This document shows, piece after piece, positions 45,536-57,004 of a stretch of DNA of 60,000 bases. The notes under the pieces are model-generated. The model had not been told where the DNA came from. It searched no databases and saw only the letters and a program-made list of their open reading frames with translations. This DNA comes from Adiantum capillus-veneris. Its lineage: Eukaryota > Streptophyta > Polypodiopsida > Polypodiales > Pteridaceae. The DNA is taken from the NCBI GenBank assembly GCA_014529385.2, contig CM043942.1, forward strand, positions 1,158,501-1,218,500, read 5' to 3'. Each line of letters begins with the position of its first letter. Position 1 is the first letter of the stretch. The translations under genes were made by a program, and so were the position numbers.

Positions 45536-46320
45536 TGTTGTCCATTTGCAACCAGCTTGTGTTACCGATTCCTATCATATCATTGTGTGTAGACTCCATT
45601 TAGAACATACATGAGTATTCAAAACAAGTTATCACGGAAAAGATGTACCCTAAAGAGTACCTCTTTTTACTTTCCATGAAAGTAACTTGCTAACATACTT
45701 ATCCGCCAAGTTTAAGTCCTTGACTTGTTTTCCAATTTCAGCAGTAAACAACCCCACCATCACTAGTGTTGAAGGTTGAGAACTTGATTTATTCATGAAG
45801 AGACTACATCTAGTCGCAAACATGCTTTAATCCTTATAAGCAAACTCCAAGTAGAGCAATAAATGCTTACTAATTGGATCGTGTGGTGCTAACGTACGTA
45901 CTTGCATATCCTTTAGCACAAGATTACACTTTGTAATCCACATCTCCCCTTGGATAAGTGACAATACTAAAAGTGTGTTTCCCCCACGGTTTACAGCTAG
46001 TCTTTCCATATGGCTGGTAAACAGGGATCACAATATCATACCGCATTGATGAGGAATCAACAATTGGATGAATAACCATCGTGGTTAACTTGAAAGATCT
46101 ACAAGCATCCAAACCGAGCCATGACCACTATTGGTGATTGGTAGACCGAAAAGTAAACTTATGGAGATACTGCACATAGAGTGCAAAAATGCTTCATAAG
46201 CAACAATGTGAGGAATATGCATGCTGTTTCAAATCAGCCTTTGCTAAACACTAGGGCCCATAACACCTCGTGTGCATGCATTTAGCAAAAAACAAATCTG
46301 AACCTATATATCCATGGACT
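45530..46320 (-). repeat. Chromovirus-associated duplicated block, copy 1
   Basis: Collinear with 47120-47970, for example GTTATCACR-RAAGATGTACCC, TTTCCATGAAAGTAACTTG, AAACAACCCCACCAT and AAGATTACACTTTGTAATC. Identity is about 80% by eye. Short frames share W-LQ-DN-V-NQDV and PPAEP words with copy 2. Stops are frequent. Confidence 0.8.
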
Positions 46321-46339
46321 CTAGCTTCCCATGTATTAC

Positions 46340-46480
46340 ATTTGTATCAGAGCCTAAGAGTCCACCAACCAACCACCCATTATATAGCAAATCCCCTGGC
46401 CCTTTGCCCTAGTTGGACTCCCTTTCCACACTGCCTAGCCCGGCCCCCTTGTCTAGTCCGTCCTTGCCGGTGTCTTGACA
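46340..46480 (-). repeat. Second TGTCAAGACACC LTR-like copy
   Basis: On the minus strand it starts TGTCAAGACACCGGC at 46480, contains the same TATATAATGGGTGG box as 45166-45005, and ends around GGCTCTGATACAAATGT. No coding region abuts it. Confidence 0.55.
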
Positions 46481-46674
46481 CCATCTCAGAAAAAGAAAAA
46501 ACCTTTCTATTCTTTAAGGATGAGACCTTGAAAAGGTGGATGGGAAAGAAATCTAAAGGCCTTAAAGAAAAAATGCTTAACTGAATGGTAACTGTAGGAA
46601 TAAAAAGCCCCATGAAAATGGAAACTCATAGGAAATGAAAAGCCTATTAAAATGTAAAGTCAAAAGACTTTTTG

Positions 46675-46966
46675 TCATGCCAAGGGTAGGATCGGGCAAG
46701 GCCAAGGGCCAAGAGAGACATGCAGTCAAGTGGGTCCCTATGTTTAGAGGGCCAAGGGCCTATATAGGGCATGGTTGGGTGGTGATGAGCATGCTCCAAT
46801 CCCCTCTGTCTTACATCGGTATCAGAGTCCCTGGTGCGGCTGCCTTGGAATGAATCTCCCAACCTCCCTTTATATAAACTCCTCGGCCTCATTCTCTTAT
46901 CCACACTAGTAGCCGCCCCCTTGGGCCTAGTCCTTGACCAAAGGGGTTTATACCCTTGGTATGACA
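46675..46966. repeat. Two opposed LTR-like sequences sharing one end
   Basis: On the plus strand TGTCATGCCAAGGG (46675) runs to TGTCTTACA (about 46816), followed by TCGGTATCAGAG, a Met-tRNA primer-site-like sequence. On the minus strand TGTCATACCAAGGG (46966) runs to TGTAAGACA at the same place (about 46808). Both contain a TATATA-like box. The two halves thus face each other and share TGTCTTACA. Confidence 0.5.
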
Positions 46967-46975
46967 TTACTCCCT

Positions 46976-47194
46976 TCATGGAGAAGCGTTTTTGTCCCTA
47001 AAAAACAAGAGTGGTGATACACTAATGTGTCCACATTGGCATCCTTCATGGATCAAGTTGTTCATTTGACTAGAACATGGTTCAGCGGGAGGTTTAATGA
47101 AATCACGAACAACATCCTGATTTTTCACATTGTTGTCCCTTTGCAACCATCTTGGTGTAGCCGGCTCATATACAACATAGCATGGAGACTCCAT
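46976..47194 (-). pseudogene. Second chromovirus 3' end relic
   Basis: The frame shares PRWLQRDNNVKNQDVV and KPPAEP with the region upstream of the first chromodomain, and ends SPLLFFRDKNAS, an eroded version of PTFVFEDENSS. The middle of the chromodomain is deleted. The LTR-like copy at 46966 begins right after it. Confidence 0.5.
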
Positions 47195-47970
47195 TTAGAA
47201 CTCACTTGAGTATGCTAAACGAGTTATCACAACTAAGATGTACCCAAAAGAATACCTCTTTTCACTTTCCATGAAATTAACTTGTTGTCGTAACTCATTA
47301 GCCAAGTTTAAGCCCGAGACTTGTTATCTTCTCATATCAGTAAACAACCCCACCATAACTAGTATTCTAGGTTGAGAACCTGAATTATACATGAAGAGAC
47401 TAAACCTAATAGCAAACATGCTTTAACTTATGGTAAGAAAACTCCAACTAGAGTAATAAATGATTTCTAATTGGATTGCTTGATGCTAATGTACGTACTT
47501 CACATTTCCTTTAGCACAAGATTACACTTTGTAATCTACCTAATCTGCCTGTCCCCTTGGATATTGCTAGTAGCATAAATTTTTTAATCTTCTTATCCCC
47601 TTGGATACTGACAGTAGTGAGGTGTGTGGGATTCCCCATGGTTTACAGATAGTCTTTCGAACGACTCATAAACGGGGATCACAATATCGTACAACATTGC
47701 TAAGAAATTAACAATGTCTTGAATAACCATCTTGGTTAACTTGAAAGATTCACAAGCACCCAAACCAAGCCATGACCTCTATTGGTGATTGGTAGATCCA
47801 AATGTAATCTCATAGAGATACTGCACATAGAGTGCAAAATGCTGCATAAGAAACTAATGTGATGAATATGCATGCCATTCCGAATCAACCTTCGCTAAAC
47901 ACTGGGGTCCATAACACGTAGTGTGCATGCATTTACCAAAAACAGATTGGAGCATGCATATCCATGATCA
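47120..47970 (-). repeat. Chromovirus-associated duplicated block, copy 2
   Basis: Partner of 45530-46320. The spacing between the two copies is about 1.6 kb and each is followed, on the minus strand, by a chromodomain remnant and a TGTC... LTR-like sequence. Confidence 0.8.
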
Positions 47971-49518
47971 TACTTGCCAATACTTTTGGGGAATGTGATG
48001 CTCCTAGCACACATTAAAGAGGAGTGTAAATAGTTCTAAAAAGAAACTAAACACTTTCTACTACAAACGTAGTTCCTAGACCATGTTGTATCCCATGTGA
48101 CAACATGTGCCAAATCAAACCCTACAAGTGGGTCCATAGCTGCGTAATGTAGAAATGTATTTTGGACACTACGACACAAATTTCTTGGCTCTTATATGAC
48201 CTTATCATTTTGTTGAAGAGCAAACATGGAAGAAAACATCAAAGTTTATGTATCCTATATGGAAAGGGAAACAATAACATAGAAACAAAACCAAATTAGA
48301 TGCCTACATGGAGGTTGAACATAATGTTCACTTTTTCGTAGTAAAAAGGCACCTGCCCAAATTTCCTACCTGCAAAGGCCTAGGAACACTAATTAAAAAT
48401 TAGTGAAATGCAAGTAGTATTGCACTTGTAACCTTGGGTATTGCCTTTGCAATCCAAACCCCTTGGTTAAAATTGACATGGTCAAATCCCTTGTTTAAAC
48501 TTTGCAGGAAAATTGCTCAACTAGCAGTTGGCCCTTGGCCTATGTCCGTGACTCCACTTGGGTTTTGCCCTCGGCATTACATTACTTTTGAACTTGAAAT
48601 TGCCCACTATCCTTTGGCAATTTGTGGACTTATTTCCTTGAAATTGCAAGTGTGAAGGTGCCAATAATTGACCATCAACCCTTAATCAGTGATTTAGTAA
48701 TTACGAGTTGGGTCTTACCCCAAAATTGTACTCATATAGACATGCTTAGTGCTATATATAAAATAGAAGATCCACCGAAGTTCAAATCGTATTTACAACT
48801 AGATGTTTTTCAGACCTAAAAATCCATAATCTTGGGTTTTTGTGAATAGTTGTGATGTCTAAAATGCTAGTTTCATCTATACACCTTGTTAGAGATAAGC
48901 CCTTACGAGTTTAAGACGTCCAAAAACTCAACTTGATATTCACACTTAAAATGTGTAGTGCTAAAAACAATGCCCAAAAAATCGCTAATGGCAAGACTCT
49001 TGCTTGTCCATTAGAATCAATCGGTACTCAACTGAATAGAATTGTTCGATCTTGAAAGCAGTCACTGATGGTGATAGTCGTTCTTTGGCTCTCCGTAATT
49101 GCCATAGTGAGCTACCTCACCCTATCAAAATCACTCAAACACTGTGGCTATCCTCACCTTTTCATTGTACATAGGCGTGTGTGAGTCCGTCCTAGATCAC
49201 CTCAATGGATTACAAACATATGCTCTTAGCCATTCCAAAATAGGTGGAAATAGATGGCTCTTAGCCCTTTCTGTTGGCTCTTAGACCTTCTTCTTACCCC
49301 CCCTTCCTTATTTTTAAGCTTGGGAGATAAATTATTGGGGGCCTATCAGTAACTTATACACTTATGTAACTTGTAAAAAAAATAACCCTCCTGTGTACTT
49401 ATGTGGTGCGGTAAGTTTTCCATGGTGAATCCCCCGAGTCTGAGAGTGGAAAATAAGAACTCCATTGTTAATATTGCATCTAAGCCTTAGACCAAGTTAG
49501 AAGGAACCGTGTTCAATG
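47971..49518. other. Noncoding relic sequence
   Basis: No gene was recognised. Runs such as GGCCCTTGGCCTATGTCC near 48540 recall the TGTC... LTR-like family but are too short to call. Confidence 0.4.
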
Positions 49519-49923
49519 CTATTTTGAATAAAACTCAATATGTCCACATGCTGAATGAAGATGCATTTTCCAGTCCATTCTCCCTGAGTTTACAATTTTG
49601 GTAAGCACCGAAGTTAAGATCTTATTTGTAGGTTTTGCTTCACCATTTTCTTGAGGATGGTAGGGTGCAGATTTGTTATGGATTACCATGAACTCATTTA
49701 GAAAGTGTTCTATCACCTCATTGAGAAAATACGATCTGCGATCACTTACAAGATTAATAGGAAGTCTGTACCTAGTGAATATACATTTGTACATGAACGC
49801 ATTAATAGGTCTAGCATCGTTCTTCTTAGTGGCTCGTGGCTCAACCGATTTGGTCAAGTAATATGTGGCCACAATAATATATTGTGACCGAGTTTTATAT
49901 GCCAGTGGTTGTATCAGACTCAC
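49519..49923 (-). pseudogene. Ty3/gypsy integrase core relic
   Basis: On the minus strand PLAYKTRSQYIIVATYYLTK, SVEPRATKKNDAR, FTRYRLPINLVSDRRSYFLN, KSAPYHPQENGEAKPTNKIL and LTKIVNSGRMDWKMHLHSA match the catalytic core of plant gypsy integrases. The first catalytic Asp (expected in VATDY) is Tyr, and the Glu expected in QAEST is replaced (EAKPT); only the Asp of VSDR remains. It is inactive. Element C is inserted next to it at 49955. Confidence 0.88.
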
Positions 49924-50780
49924 AAAGTCTATACCTCACTTAGAAAATACGCGTTGTCGTGCTGTGACACGTACATAGTGGGAATGCATGCTACAAGATC
50001 TATCTTGTATTTTTTTAGATACATAATTATATTTCCTATAGTGTACATATGCATATTTAAGTATAATAATAAGCTTTCTATCTCATCCTATTATTTTTCT
50101 CAAGGGTAACATATCTTTACTTTACCATCAGAAAATACTATGGGAAAAGCATCAATAGCTCCGCCTCTTTAACTTGGGGCAAAAAGCATTGATTCTTTAT
50201 TTCTACTATTTCATTATCATCTCACACCTTAGCTAGATCCTATATCTAGGGTAAACTCCAATATATATATATATATTCTATGTATTTTTTATACTTTTCT
50301 TATATTTCTTTTTAAATAGCTACTAGGAGAGAATCAAATCCTAGTGGGATACTAGGTGGCATGATTTCAAAGATACACTTATTTTAATGCATTATTGCAA
50401 GCATGATTACAAAACTTTGTCAAGGAGAAATGTCATGCTTTCATATGGCATGAGGTGTCCTTTGGAATTAAATGAAAGTCTATGCTAAGGAGACCACATG
50501 AAGACTTTTGCTGCCATAAATGGACCCTATTTTGATGAATTTTTTACACAAGGTTCCAATCCGAATTGAAAAACGATTTTAAAATGAAAATCGTAGCTAA
50601 TGAGCTGAAGTTTTTGTCCATTTTTTTACTTTTTTATTTGGAGCCACGGTTGAGGAGATATGATCAAAATAGGACCCCAGTCTGCCCACATCATGCAGGG
50701 ACAGCTCATTTCCAACTTTTTCAATTCCTGTTCACACTGGCTCCTCTCTTCTTGTGTAAACCCTTGGGGGTTCCCTTCAC

Positions 50781-50790
50781 CTATAAAAGG
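50781..50790 (+). promoter_or_regulatory. Element C LTR TATA box
   Basis: CTATAAAAGG is preceded by GGTTCCCTTCAC and is repeated in the 3' LTR near 58809. It predicts a start near 50815, placing the two small ORFs in the transcribed leader. Confidence 0.75.
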
Positions 50791-51341
50791 GGACCTCTTC
50801 TTCCTTGGAAGGAACGAAAGCATTCAAGCCATTGATGAGAGGAATTCTTGAGGGAGTGAGTAGTAATGCCTAATTGTACTTAGCCACTAACATAAGCCCA
50901 AGCCTACACTTTCTCCTAGAGGAAGACTAGCCATTCTTGTACGCTATCCTTGGAAGATCAATTCTAATCAAAGAAGGTCTTTCACTTGGTGTATCAATCA
51001 AAGTGGAATTATCCACTCTTCTTCTCACTCCCATCAATAATGGTGCCGAAGGGTTTCAAGTAAGATGTGTTCTACATTGATGTTTTCTGATTTCTTGTTG
51101 TTTTCATTTTCATCTCTAATCCAACAGATATATATATATATATATATATGTATCTAATCTCATCTCCTTCACCAAACCTATCTCTCTCATTCTTAGTAAT
51201 CCATCCTCTCTAGGTTCTCTTGCTACATGTACATCTCTCCCCGCAGTATCCTTATTGCCTACGGGCAAGAATAGGGCTTGGGAGGGAAACTTTTCATCTC
51301 TTCTCTTCTCTCATATCTACATTTCTCACATACTATCTTAG

Positions 51342-51560
51342 ATGAATAACCCACATGATGATAATTTCTATCGCTTTCACTCTGTACGATCTATTAGAAT
51401 TAACGTATGGATTAGCCGTAAAATACACTTTCAACAACGTATAGTGTTTCTCTTTGGCCCAGAAAGGCTCAATGAAATACTTCTATCACCGGATCCCATC
51501 ATACTACCTCTCATAGACTATAAATTTTCTTTTGACGTAAGCGTAGTTATCTTGCTATGA
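51342..51560 (+). CDS. LTR small ORF 1 (72 aa), 5' LTR
   Basis: The ATG at 51342 opens 72 codons ending at TGA 51558-51560. The product contains SRKIHFQQRIVFLFGPERLN and ILPLIDYKFSFDVSV. It is paralogous to the ORF that follows: both have SRK(I/L)-FQ-I--LFG--RLN-I--S--P-ILP-I-Y----DV. Its stop overlaps the next start as ATGA. The copy in the 3' LTR (59418-59636) encodes the same protein. It has no signal peptide, membrane segment or known family. It may be translated from the element leader RNA or act as an upstream ORF. Function unknown. Confidence 0.55.
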   Translation: MNNPHDDNFYRFHSVRSIRINVWISRKIHFQQRIVFLFGPERLNEILLSPDPIILPLIDYKFSFDVSVVILL

Positions 51561-51769
51561 ACCAAGAGGATTTGTACACACAATTAATCCCAATCACTAG
51601 ACAAAATATATATATTATGGTAAGCAGAAAACTACAATTCCAAAGAACAATTCGTAGCCTATTTGGCCAGCCAAGATTGAATGCCATTAACTCATCTGTT
51701 AACCCTTTCATATTACCCATGATACGATATGACCATAACCTTGATGTTTTCATCTTTGTGTTATTTTGA
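51557..51769 (+). CDS. LTR small ORF 2 (70 aa), 5' LTR
   Basis: It starts at the ATG overlapping the ORF 1 stop and ends at TGA 51767-51769. It reads SRKLQFQRTIRSLFGQPRLN and FILPMIRYDHNLDVFIF. About 40% of residues match ORF 1 in a single collinear alignment, so the pair arose by tandem duplication. The 3' LTR copy (59633-59845) differs at five residues but stays open. The ATGA overlap would allow reinitiation after ORF 1. No known family. Confidence 0.55.
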   Translation: MNQEDLYTQLIPITRQNIYIMVSRKLQFQRTIRSLFGQPRLNAINSSVNPFILPMIRYDHNLDVFIFVLF

Positions 51770-52022
51770 CATTTTCTTTTGTGTTCTTTCTTTGTGCGTG
51801 TGAGTGCAAGAGAGAATGGGTGGGCTTTTTTGATTGTACTTCTTTCCAAACCCTAGTCTTCATGGCATCTATGGTTTAACTCCTTCATATAGTTTTTGTC
51901 GAGTTCTGTCACAAACTCTCACAGCCATAAGCCCGGTGCTTTCCTGGCAAGACCGCAAATTTCTCGACATATTTTTGTTGAACCCGACGCGAAACTGCTA
52001 GGGTGAGAGTTTGTGGGTAAGC

Positions 52023-52964
52023 ATGGGTGATCATGTTGAGCAACAGGGTATGCATTTTGACCCAGCAACAATGCAAATGTTTCAAGCATTTGCAATGTTC
52101 ACGCAATAACAACATGCTACTGAAAGAAGGGAGATTTCAACAACGAAGGCCATACAAGCGGTCGTCAACAGAATGGATCAGTTCAATGGCAAAGATGTAA
52201 CCAAGTACTTACGCGAGTATGTGAAGGAGATGGAGCTGCATCGCGTGTCAGAAGGTGAGATGATTCAAAGCTTTGAGCTAGTTGTTGCTCCAGAAATTAG
52301 GGAGCATGTTAGGGAAATTAAAGATGGGCATGGGAGAAATTGGGAAGAACTCAAAGTAGCTTTAAAGGAGGAATATTTCATGGAGGACTCGGAGAGAGTG
52401 ACCAAAAGGACATTCTTAGAATGGGTAGTCAAGCCAAAGCAAGGACTATCAATAACAGAGCTACTTAGGGAATTTGAGCGGCGCTATGCACAACTCACTA
52501 GGACAGAAAGGGCCACACTAGATGCAGAGAAGACAGATCTTTTCTTACAAGCTGCAGGTAAAGAGTTTCAAGAAAATTTGGAGCTTCTTCTTGAAGATAA
52601 AGATGCTGAGCAAGGACTAAAGACCGACTGGAATGAGGTTGAAGGTGCTGTCTCACTGCTTGCCAAACGAGAAAGAAGAAGGGACAAGATGGTAGTAAAC
52701 ACTACAAGTCCTTCCACCTCAACTTCTGACAAAATGGTAAAGCCTACTTTTATCGCTCCTAAGTTTGATGAGTCCATGCTAGATGAGCTTGTGAAGGGAA
52801 TGCGTGACTTGAAGGTGAAGTTTGCAAAGCTTGAAGAAAAAAGCCAACCATCAGGGCCACTTCCTAGGAAAAGACAATAGCCCAAAGAAGGGTTTGTTAA
52901 TAGATGTATTTGGTGTGATAGTACAGACCATGTAAGAAGGGATTGTGATGATTTTAGTGATGCT
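52023..52964 (+). pseudogene. Element C gag
   Basis: An ATG at 52023 opens MGDHVEQQGMHFDPATMQMF. TAA at 52107 interrupts; the frame goes on to MDQFNGKDVTKYLREYVKEM, ELKVALKEEYFMEDSERVTK and ELLREFERRYAQLT, typical of a Ty3 Gag core. TAG at 52878 precedes a canonical knuckle CIWCDSTDHVRRDC (CX2CX4HX4C) at about 52911. The normal product packages the genomic RNA. The frame is collinear with the protease region that follows, so gag and pol were probably one ORF. Confidence 0.9.
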
Positions 52965-54398
52965 TTGTCAAAAGATGTTGTCTTTTTTAAGGATGGTAAA
53001 ATACACTTAAGAGAGACAGGTCTACCCTTGAGAACTAACTTTGGGAAGGGGGGGATGCAAACCTTAGTTGAAGATATGGCAACCAAGCATGCCACCTCTT
53101 CAGTTGAGGCAGCTACTTATGGAGTAAAAATTGAACATTTTTGTGATGAAGAGGTGAGTGACCATCATGGTCAAATTTGGCCAAATGTCATGCAATTAGC
53201 TAAAAAGGGAAAGCTTACAAAAGAGATTCTACATGAAGCAGGTGATTGCATACGTCTAGAAACAGGATGGAATGATCCAGTGGACTCATTGTTAGTGCAT
53301 GCCTACATTACAAAATGCCAACAAAATGAGGCAATTGTAGAAGAGAAGCGCAGACGTGAGAATGCTGATGAAGGACCATCAAAAAGAGCTTCTAGAAGTG
53401 GGAGAAGAAGCGACTCAATGCCTTCTCAAACACCCTCAACACAAGGAGCATCTCCACCTGAAGTACTCATGGAGGAGTCTACAACAGGAAAGAAGAAAGA
53501 GCCAACGAAAGGTAAGACAAAAGGCCCAACTTATAAACTACAATCTGATATTGAGGTTGCTACAGATTTAAAGAAAGTCTTGGAGGAAAGGATCTTGAAT
53601 AGCAAGATTGAGTTTACTCTGGGAGAAGTTCTTGGCATTGCAAAGCGTGAATTCCATGAGGAGATCATTGACATCATCAAGAGAAAGAGGCAAACCCTTG
53701 CTGAAGTTTCTCGTCCACAGGTTGAAGGGGAAACCTCAAAGACACAAGGGATGCAACTGCAAAATAAGGAGAATGATGGAGCTGTGGTAGGATGCTACCA
53801 ATCTAGTGGGAGGGTGAAGCAAGTGTATTTCTCAAATGATGATGAAGAAGTTGAAGATATTCCTAGGAGTTACTATTCACGAAGTCATTGGGCAAGGGCT
53901 ACTACAGAAACTTTGGTCAAGGTAGGTGATCTTGAAGAGCCATTTGTTGCCTTGATTGACCATGGTTCAGAAATAAACATAATGTCAAAGAGTCTCTACA
54001 ACAAGTGCAAATGGCCGATGGACACAGATCATGGCTGGATGGTAAAAGTGGCAAACAATTCATCCGGTGAATTGTATGCAGCATGTCCAGGTGTGAAGGT
54101 AACAATAGGTGATGTAAAGATTGACCAAAACTTCTTTGTACAGGATACATCTTCATATCATCTCATCCTTGGACAACCCTACATTGTGGGAGTTTGAATG
54201 GAAACAAAGGTTATGGACGATGGTTCAGCATATGCTAGAATACGTAGCAAAGATGGTAAACGAGCTGTCAAATTTCTCACAGTCTGTGTAAACCATGAAA
54301 TAAATTGTGACAACCTCAGAGAACATCCTCTACCAAAGGTAAGCAAAGAGTTTCATGATCATAGAGAAATGATGGGTTTTGGCCAAGTACCATTGTAA
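52965..54398 (+). pseudogene. Element C protease region
   Basis: Same frame as gag. A long charged linker with KKKEPTKGKTKGPTYKLQ is followed by EPFVALIDHGSEINIMSKSL, HGWMVKVANNSSGELYAACP and HLILGQPYI, the retropepsin core. The active-site triplet is DHG and not DSG or DTG. I believe DHG recurs in some fungal-like gypsy lineages, but cannot verify that here. TGA at 54195 and TAA at 54396 interrupt, and the frame then shifts near 54390 (TIVKRDCSGTERKRVSLDPK). Confidence 0.85.
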
Positions 54399-57004
54399 AG
54401 CGGGATTGCAGTGGTACAGAAAGAAAAAGGGTTTCGCTTGATCCAAAAATAAGTGAAACTTTCTCGATGAGCTCCTTGGTAACAAGAAATGGATCAGTAT
54501 GTTTTACAAAACTTGAAGATTTGAAGAGATATGAGAGGCAATATGTGCATAATGTACAAATAGGCATGAAAAAGAGTGGGTTGCTAAAGCCTACTGAAAA
54601 TGTTTTGGGTTTGTGTGAACAAGTTTCTTTTGTAGATACTATGGGTGAGCTTGATGCTATAATGAGGTCTAGTTTGCATCTTGAAAATGAAGTTGTGGAA
54701 GTTTGCTCTATGGAAATGTATCAAGTAATAGAAGCCTTTAAAGAAAGCCAAACAGTTGGCCCAGAAGTCCATGTTGACACTAAATACAAGAGTGTAGCAA
54801 AGAGGGTGAAACCAGTAGCTTCACCCTTACCACCCAACAACAAGGAAAAGATTGAACAGGCTTCTTTACAACCAAGTTTACGGAATCCTAAAAAGATCGG
54901 GCATACCTTCACAAAGGAGTCCTTTCAAGAGTTGCAGATTGGTTGCGAGGAGTTTCTAACACAAGAGGAGACAAAGTGCTTCAAAGAAATGCTTTCAAAG
55001 CATGGTAAGGCTTTTGCATTTGAGCCACATGAGATAGGATGTGTTGATCCTTATATTGTAGCTCCTATGGTAATTTTCACAATACCTCATGTGCCTTGGA
55101 ATCTGCGGCCTATTCCGGTTCCAAAGGCTCATTTGCCAAAGTTAGTAGAGCTACTGAATGAGAAAATCAAAATGGGAATCTTGGAGCCTTCTTGTGCTCC
55201 ATACTCAAACAGGTGGTTCACAGTTCCAAAGAAGAATGGTTCTCTACGCTTCATCCAAGATATGCAACCAGTGAACAAGGTGACAATTAGAAATGTAGGT
55301 ACAGGTCCAATTGTGGATGAATTTGCAGAGGCGTTTGCAGGGAGAGCAATCTACTCAATGGAGGATCTCTATTCAGGGTATGATCAATTTCAGCTTGCAA
55401 TCGAAAGTAGAGACTTGACAACCATGAGGACACCTTTGGGTTTGGTAAGGATGTGTACCTTGCCACAGGGAGCAACCAACTCGGTTGCACATATGATGAA
55501 TGGGATGAAGAAGGTCTTACGTGACTTTATTCCTCAAATCACAATGCCTTTCATTGATGATTTGCCTATCAAAGGATGTGAAGAAAGTGACAAAGATGAA
55601 GCTTTGGATCTCAAGGGATGTCGCAGGTTTGTGGTAAATCACATAAATGATTGTGATAAAATTTTGTCTAGGTTGGAAGAAGTGAATCTTACATTGTCAG
55701 GGAAAAAGTCTATGTTTGGTGTCAAAGAAGTGCTCATTGTGGGGCACATGTACGGGCCATATGGTAGGAAACCTTGTCCATCAAAGGTAGATGCCATCCA
55801 AAGAATGAAAGAAACATGCACTAGCATCACTGAGGTTAGAAGGTTTCTGGGAGCATGTGTCTTCTATGTTATTTGGATTCCACATTATGCACATGTAGCT
55901 GATCCTCTTTATCAGCTGCTTAGAAAGAATCAAAAGTTTAAATGGACAGAAGCATATGTAAAATCCATGAAAAAGCTAAAGGAGTTACTCCAGTCAGCAA
56001 CGACTTTGAGAAAGGTAGACTATGAGTGTCAAAGGCCAGTGATCGTGACAGTAGATACCAGTCCTACAGGGATTGGATGGGCAATAGGGCAAGATGACAA
56101 AGAAGGACACAGGTATGTGGTAAGATTTGGAGCAAAGGTACTAAGTGCTCACCAAAGAAACTATCCACAGATAAAGAGAGAGTTATGGGGTATGGTTACA
56201 GCCTTGAAAAGTGGGAAAGAGTACCTAATTGGTGCATGTGTGGTTGTAGAAACAGATTGTCTACCACTTCTTGGGATGATTACAAGCTGCTCAACACCAG
56301 ACATTGCTATGTTGCGGTGGATTGCCTACATTAAGTCCTTAAATCTCGAGTTTAAGCACATTGCAGGTAAAGACAATACAATGGCAGATATGCTATCAAG
56401 GGCAAGGTATGAAGATGAGTCACAAATGATTGATGAGGGAGATGATGTAGGCACAAAATTCTATTCTATCTCTCATGTCAAAGGTAACAATGTCTGCATG
56501 ACTAATTCACTTGAATTGTTCTTGAAAGATCTTTATGAAGGTGATTGGCTTTCTATTGGAAGGTACTTGAGTACTCTAACAAAACAAGATGATTGGTATG
56601 AACAAGAATTCAAGAGGATACGCATGAAAGCATATGGGTACTTTTTAAGGGATGGTTACTTGTGGAAGCATCCTAAACAAAAGGGTGCTACACCACAACG
56701 GGTTATATGTAAAAAAGAGACTCAAGTAAAGCTCATGCAAGAGTTTCATGAGAGTCTATGGGCTGGACATAGGGGTGTGTGGGCAACCTTCTCCAAGTTG
56801 AAAGAAAAATACTGGTGGAAGGGTATGTATAAAGATGTATCTCAATTTGTAGAGTCATGTGTAACTTGTCAAATGTATTCAAATGTTCGACATCGTGATG
56901 GATTGCACCCTACATATCCACTAGCCATGCACTATAAATGGGTTGTGGATCTAGTCACGATGCCTTTAAGACTCTGGAAGATGAGATACTTGGTTCTTGC
57001 ATGA
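54399..57004 (+). pseudogene. Element C reverse transcriptase, RNase H, integrase N-terminal half
   Basis: Open from about 54390 to the TGA at 57002. RT shows WNLRPIPVPKAHLPKLVELL, GILEPSCAPYSNRWFTVPKK, FIQDMQPVNKVTIRN, YDQFQLAIESRDLTTMRTPL, TLPQGATNSVAHMMN and catalytic FIDDLPIKG (Asp codons from 55556). RNase H shows VTVDTSPTGIGWAIG, KRELWGMV, ETDCLPLLGM and KDNTMADMLSRA, with all four acids present. The integrase zinc region reads HESLWAGHRGVWATFS then CVTCQ, followed by the first core Asp in KWVVDLVTMP (56948). The TGA fits a former CGA because the frame continues directly. Confidence 0.93.

Larger units (their letters stand above)
49955..51923 (+). repeat. Element C 5' LTR
   Basis: It starts TGTCGTGCTGTGACACG. 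Similarity to the 3' copy lasts to at least 51923 (AAACTCTCACA). CTATAAAAGG at 50781-50790 is a strong TATA box, so about 1.1 kb of R/U5 follows it. A (TA)n run lies at 51128-51149 (22 bp here, 70 bp in the 3' LTR). No clear primer site follows, so the true end may lie further right. Confidence 0.93.

Noticed and set aside
51040-51060. ATGGTGCCGAAGGG resembling a primer binding site
   Set aside because: The same sequence occurs inside the 3' LTR copy (near 59068), so it lies within the LTR and cannot be the primer site.
51547-51849. 100-aa minus-strand frame opposite the LTR small ORFs, present in both LTRs
   Set aside because: Antisense shadow; its conservation follows from LTR identity, and the paralogy signal is in the plus-strand frames.
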